Shown here piece after piece: positions 42,871 through 44,268 of a DNA stretch of 44,268 nt (its first letter is position 1; each line of letters opens with the position of its first letter). The notes beneath the pieces were generated by a model. It worked only from the letters and a program-made list of their open reading frames with translations, did no database searches and was not told where the DNA came from. The stretch lies in assembly GCA_009733775.1 (NCBI GenBank), contig WOGZ01000276.1, positions 1 through 44,268 on the forward strand, read 5' to 3'. Origin of the DNA: Alectoria sarmentosa. Its lineage: Eukaryota; Ascomycota; Lecanoromycetes; Lecanorales; Parmeliaceae. Made by a program: the position numbers and the translations under genes.

Positions 42871-42884
42871 AAAAACAATAATGC

Positions 42885-43080
42885 TTTGATCGTTTATAAC
42901 GTTTTTTCAAATTCGATTCATTAATTATAATATATTTATATAAATTATTTAAATTAACAAAATCTTAATAAACTTTTTAATATCGTTATAAATATATATT
43001 TTTTTAAAAACATTATCGAGAAATATATTTACGAATGTTATATAATGAATCATTAAAAGATTATTTTTTATAATTCGTTT
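42885..43080 (+). pseudogene. Pre-integrase zinc region of the right-hand copy
   Basis: Frame from about 42885: ALIVYNVFSNSIH, a segment ending QNLNKLFNIVINI, FFKNIIEKYIYECYI. This matches GAG_pre-integrase (H..LGH.N...L..L..........C..C); the H and one Cys survive, and stops stand at Gln codons. Confidence 0.7.
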
Positions 43081-43830
43081 ATAACGTTAAATATTTTATC
43101 GAGCGAATTTATTTATAATAATTTTATTAAATCTTTGATTTTCATTAATTTTAACGATTATAAATATTTTATAATGTTCAAAAATGATTTCATTTGTTAT
43201 TTTAAAATTTATTATATTCGTTATAAAAATGAGACCTTTATTATATTTTTACGTTTTGAAATTTATTTAAAATCTCGCGATTATCGAATCAATCGTATTC
43301 ATTTCGATAATGAAAACGAATACATTAATAAAAAAAAATTGAATATTTTATTTAAATAAACATTAAACAAAAATTCATTATTATAAATAATTTTGAAATA
43401 AATAAAATCGTCGAGCGATTTAATCAAATTTGAATAAATAAGATTCATTTAATTTTATTAAATTTCAATTTTAATAAATTTTTTTAATTTGAAATAATGA
43501 TTATAATTAATTATTTGATAATGCATTTTTTTAACATTAAAATCATCGTTATATTTTTCAAAATCTTTTATTATCGCAAATTTATTCTTTTTCATTTATA
43601 TATAATTAATTTCATCATTTACGTTTTAAAATGCATTTAAAAGAAATTTGTGAATAAAAATGAAAAGTGTATTTTTTTAAATTACGAAAACGAATTCATT
43701 TTTCGTTTTTATAATTTAATTAAAAAGAAAATTATTCGCGTTAACGATATATATTTTATTAAAAAACGTTCACATTTCGTGAATTTCGAAAAGAAGATTA
43801 AAATTTATAAATTTTCAAATAAACATTAAC
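43081..43830 (+). pseudogene. Integrase of the right-hand copy, two registers
   Basis: First part to 43359: LSSEFIYNNF, FNDYKYFIMFKNDF, then RIHFDNENEYIN with the second catalytic Asp. After an A-run near 43330 the register changes, and the frame continues from 43362: NNFEINKIVERFNQI (family NGIVER.NQT, catalytic Glu kept near 43414), and near 43500-43700 FFNIKIIVIFF, FFKIFYYRKF, then KKFVNKNEKCIFLNYENEF and IIRVNDIYFIKKR. It ends at a stop near 43828. So one frameshift plus a few stops separate it from an open integrase. The first catalytic Asp position reads Glu (SEF). Confidence 0.85.
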
Positions 43831-44268
43831 GTTTTTTTATATTAATATTCGTTATAAAAAAAATATTAAATAAATAACATATCATTATATTATCAAACGT
43901 TGAACTTATAATTTCGATTAAATCGTTAAATTAATTATCATCAATAAATATTTTATTATTAATTATTAATCGTTTTTAAAAAAATTTATTTTATTATTAT
44001 TATAATGCGTGTGTTTATAACATTTATCAAATTTATTATATTAATTATCAAATTTATTATCATTTTCTTTTCGTAAATATTTTCAAAATTTATTAAAATA
44101 AAAATTATGCGAAAACATTTCGAATATAAAATTATTCAAAAATTATTCAATAATTATAAAAATCTCATTATTTCGAATCTTCGTGATTTATTATTTAATT
44201 TTTTGATCAAAATTTTCGTTATTTTTATTTTTTTTACGAATTATATTAATAAATTTAACATTTTCGAA
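43831..44268 (+). other. Linker toward RT of the right-hand copy, cut by window end
   Basis: Collinear with the reverse complement of 23200-23620. No motif; the RT would follow beyond the window. Confidence 0.5.

Larger units (their letters stand above)
39905..44268 (+). mobile_element. + strand Copia copy of the D family, right end outside window
   Basis: 125-bp LTR, primer-binding site, leader, gag, protease and integrase in order, DNA-collinear with the reverse complement of 27503-23000. It is the least broken of the three bodies and lets the others be read. Left flank 5 bp AGAAA. It is inserted in the E+ RT. Confidence 0.9.

Noticed and set aside
1..44268. Mitochondrial or bacterial AT-rich genome as the source
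   Set aside because: LTR elements with tRNA-primer sites, a Mutator-like transposase and strand-symmetric C-to-T damage indicate fungal nuclear DNA. No mitochondrial genes, rRNA or tRNA genes are seen.

Overview
The window looks like a transposon graveyard from a filamentous ascomycete (Pezizomycotina-type) genome. By eye it is roughly one-fifth G+C, TpA-rich, has no intact long gene, and consists of layered transposable elements damaged by C-to-T / G-to-A change on both strands. Trp codons have become stops and catalytic Asp codons have become Asn, which is the signature of repeat-induced point mutation (RIP). I cannot name the species. Most of the short open frames are shadows. The real coding content is seen only by reading through stops, and I found recognisable Gypsy, Copia and Mutator-like proteins that way.

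Layout. (1) 1-7227: a Ty3/Gypsy retrotransposon on the + strand with recognisable RT, RNase H and integrase. Its integrase core is split by a 427-bp miniature LTR element (5092-5518, target duplication CAAAT). (2) 7228-9235: unassigned AT-rich DNA. (3) 9313-18914: a Ty1/Copia element on the - strand (RT, integrase and gag remnants), interrupted by a 2.13-kb non-autonomous LTR element (15832-17963, two 249-bp LTRs, duplication AATCG) whose body is a tandem-repeat array. (4) 18915-19381: the 3' end of another - strand Copia copy. (5) 19382-20501 plus 35938-39904: a second Copia family on the + strand ('E+' below; gag, protease, integrase, RT), split by everything between. (6) 20507-35932: a composite - strand Copia element ('D') with three LTRs and two head-to-tail bodies, bounded as one unit by the duplication CGCGA. 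(7) Inside D, 30225-35015: a 4.79-kb Mutator-like DNA transposon (MULE) with ~63-bp terminal inverted repeats, an 8-bp duplication ATATTAAA and a degraded transposase. (8) 39508-39780: a scarcely mutated 273-bp TA-flanked MITE in the E+ RT. (9) 39905-44268: a + strand Copia copy of the D family that runs out of the window.

Nesting gives a relative order: X/Copia at 18778-19381 was hit by E+, E+ by D, the MITE and the right-hand copy, and D by the MULE. Nothing here appears able to move on its own. The notable features are the composite three-LTR element, the MULE with 21-bp-phased motifs in its termini, the repeat-bodied LTR element with an 18-residue repeat frame, the miniature LTR element in the Gypsy integrase, and the MITE with an internal CAACAAT array.
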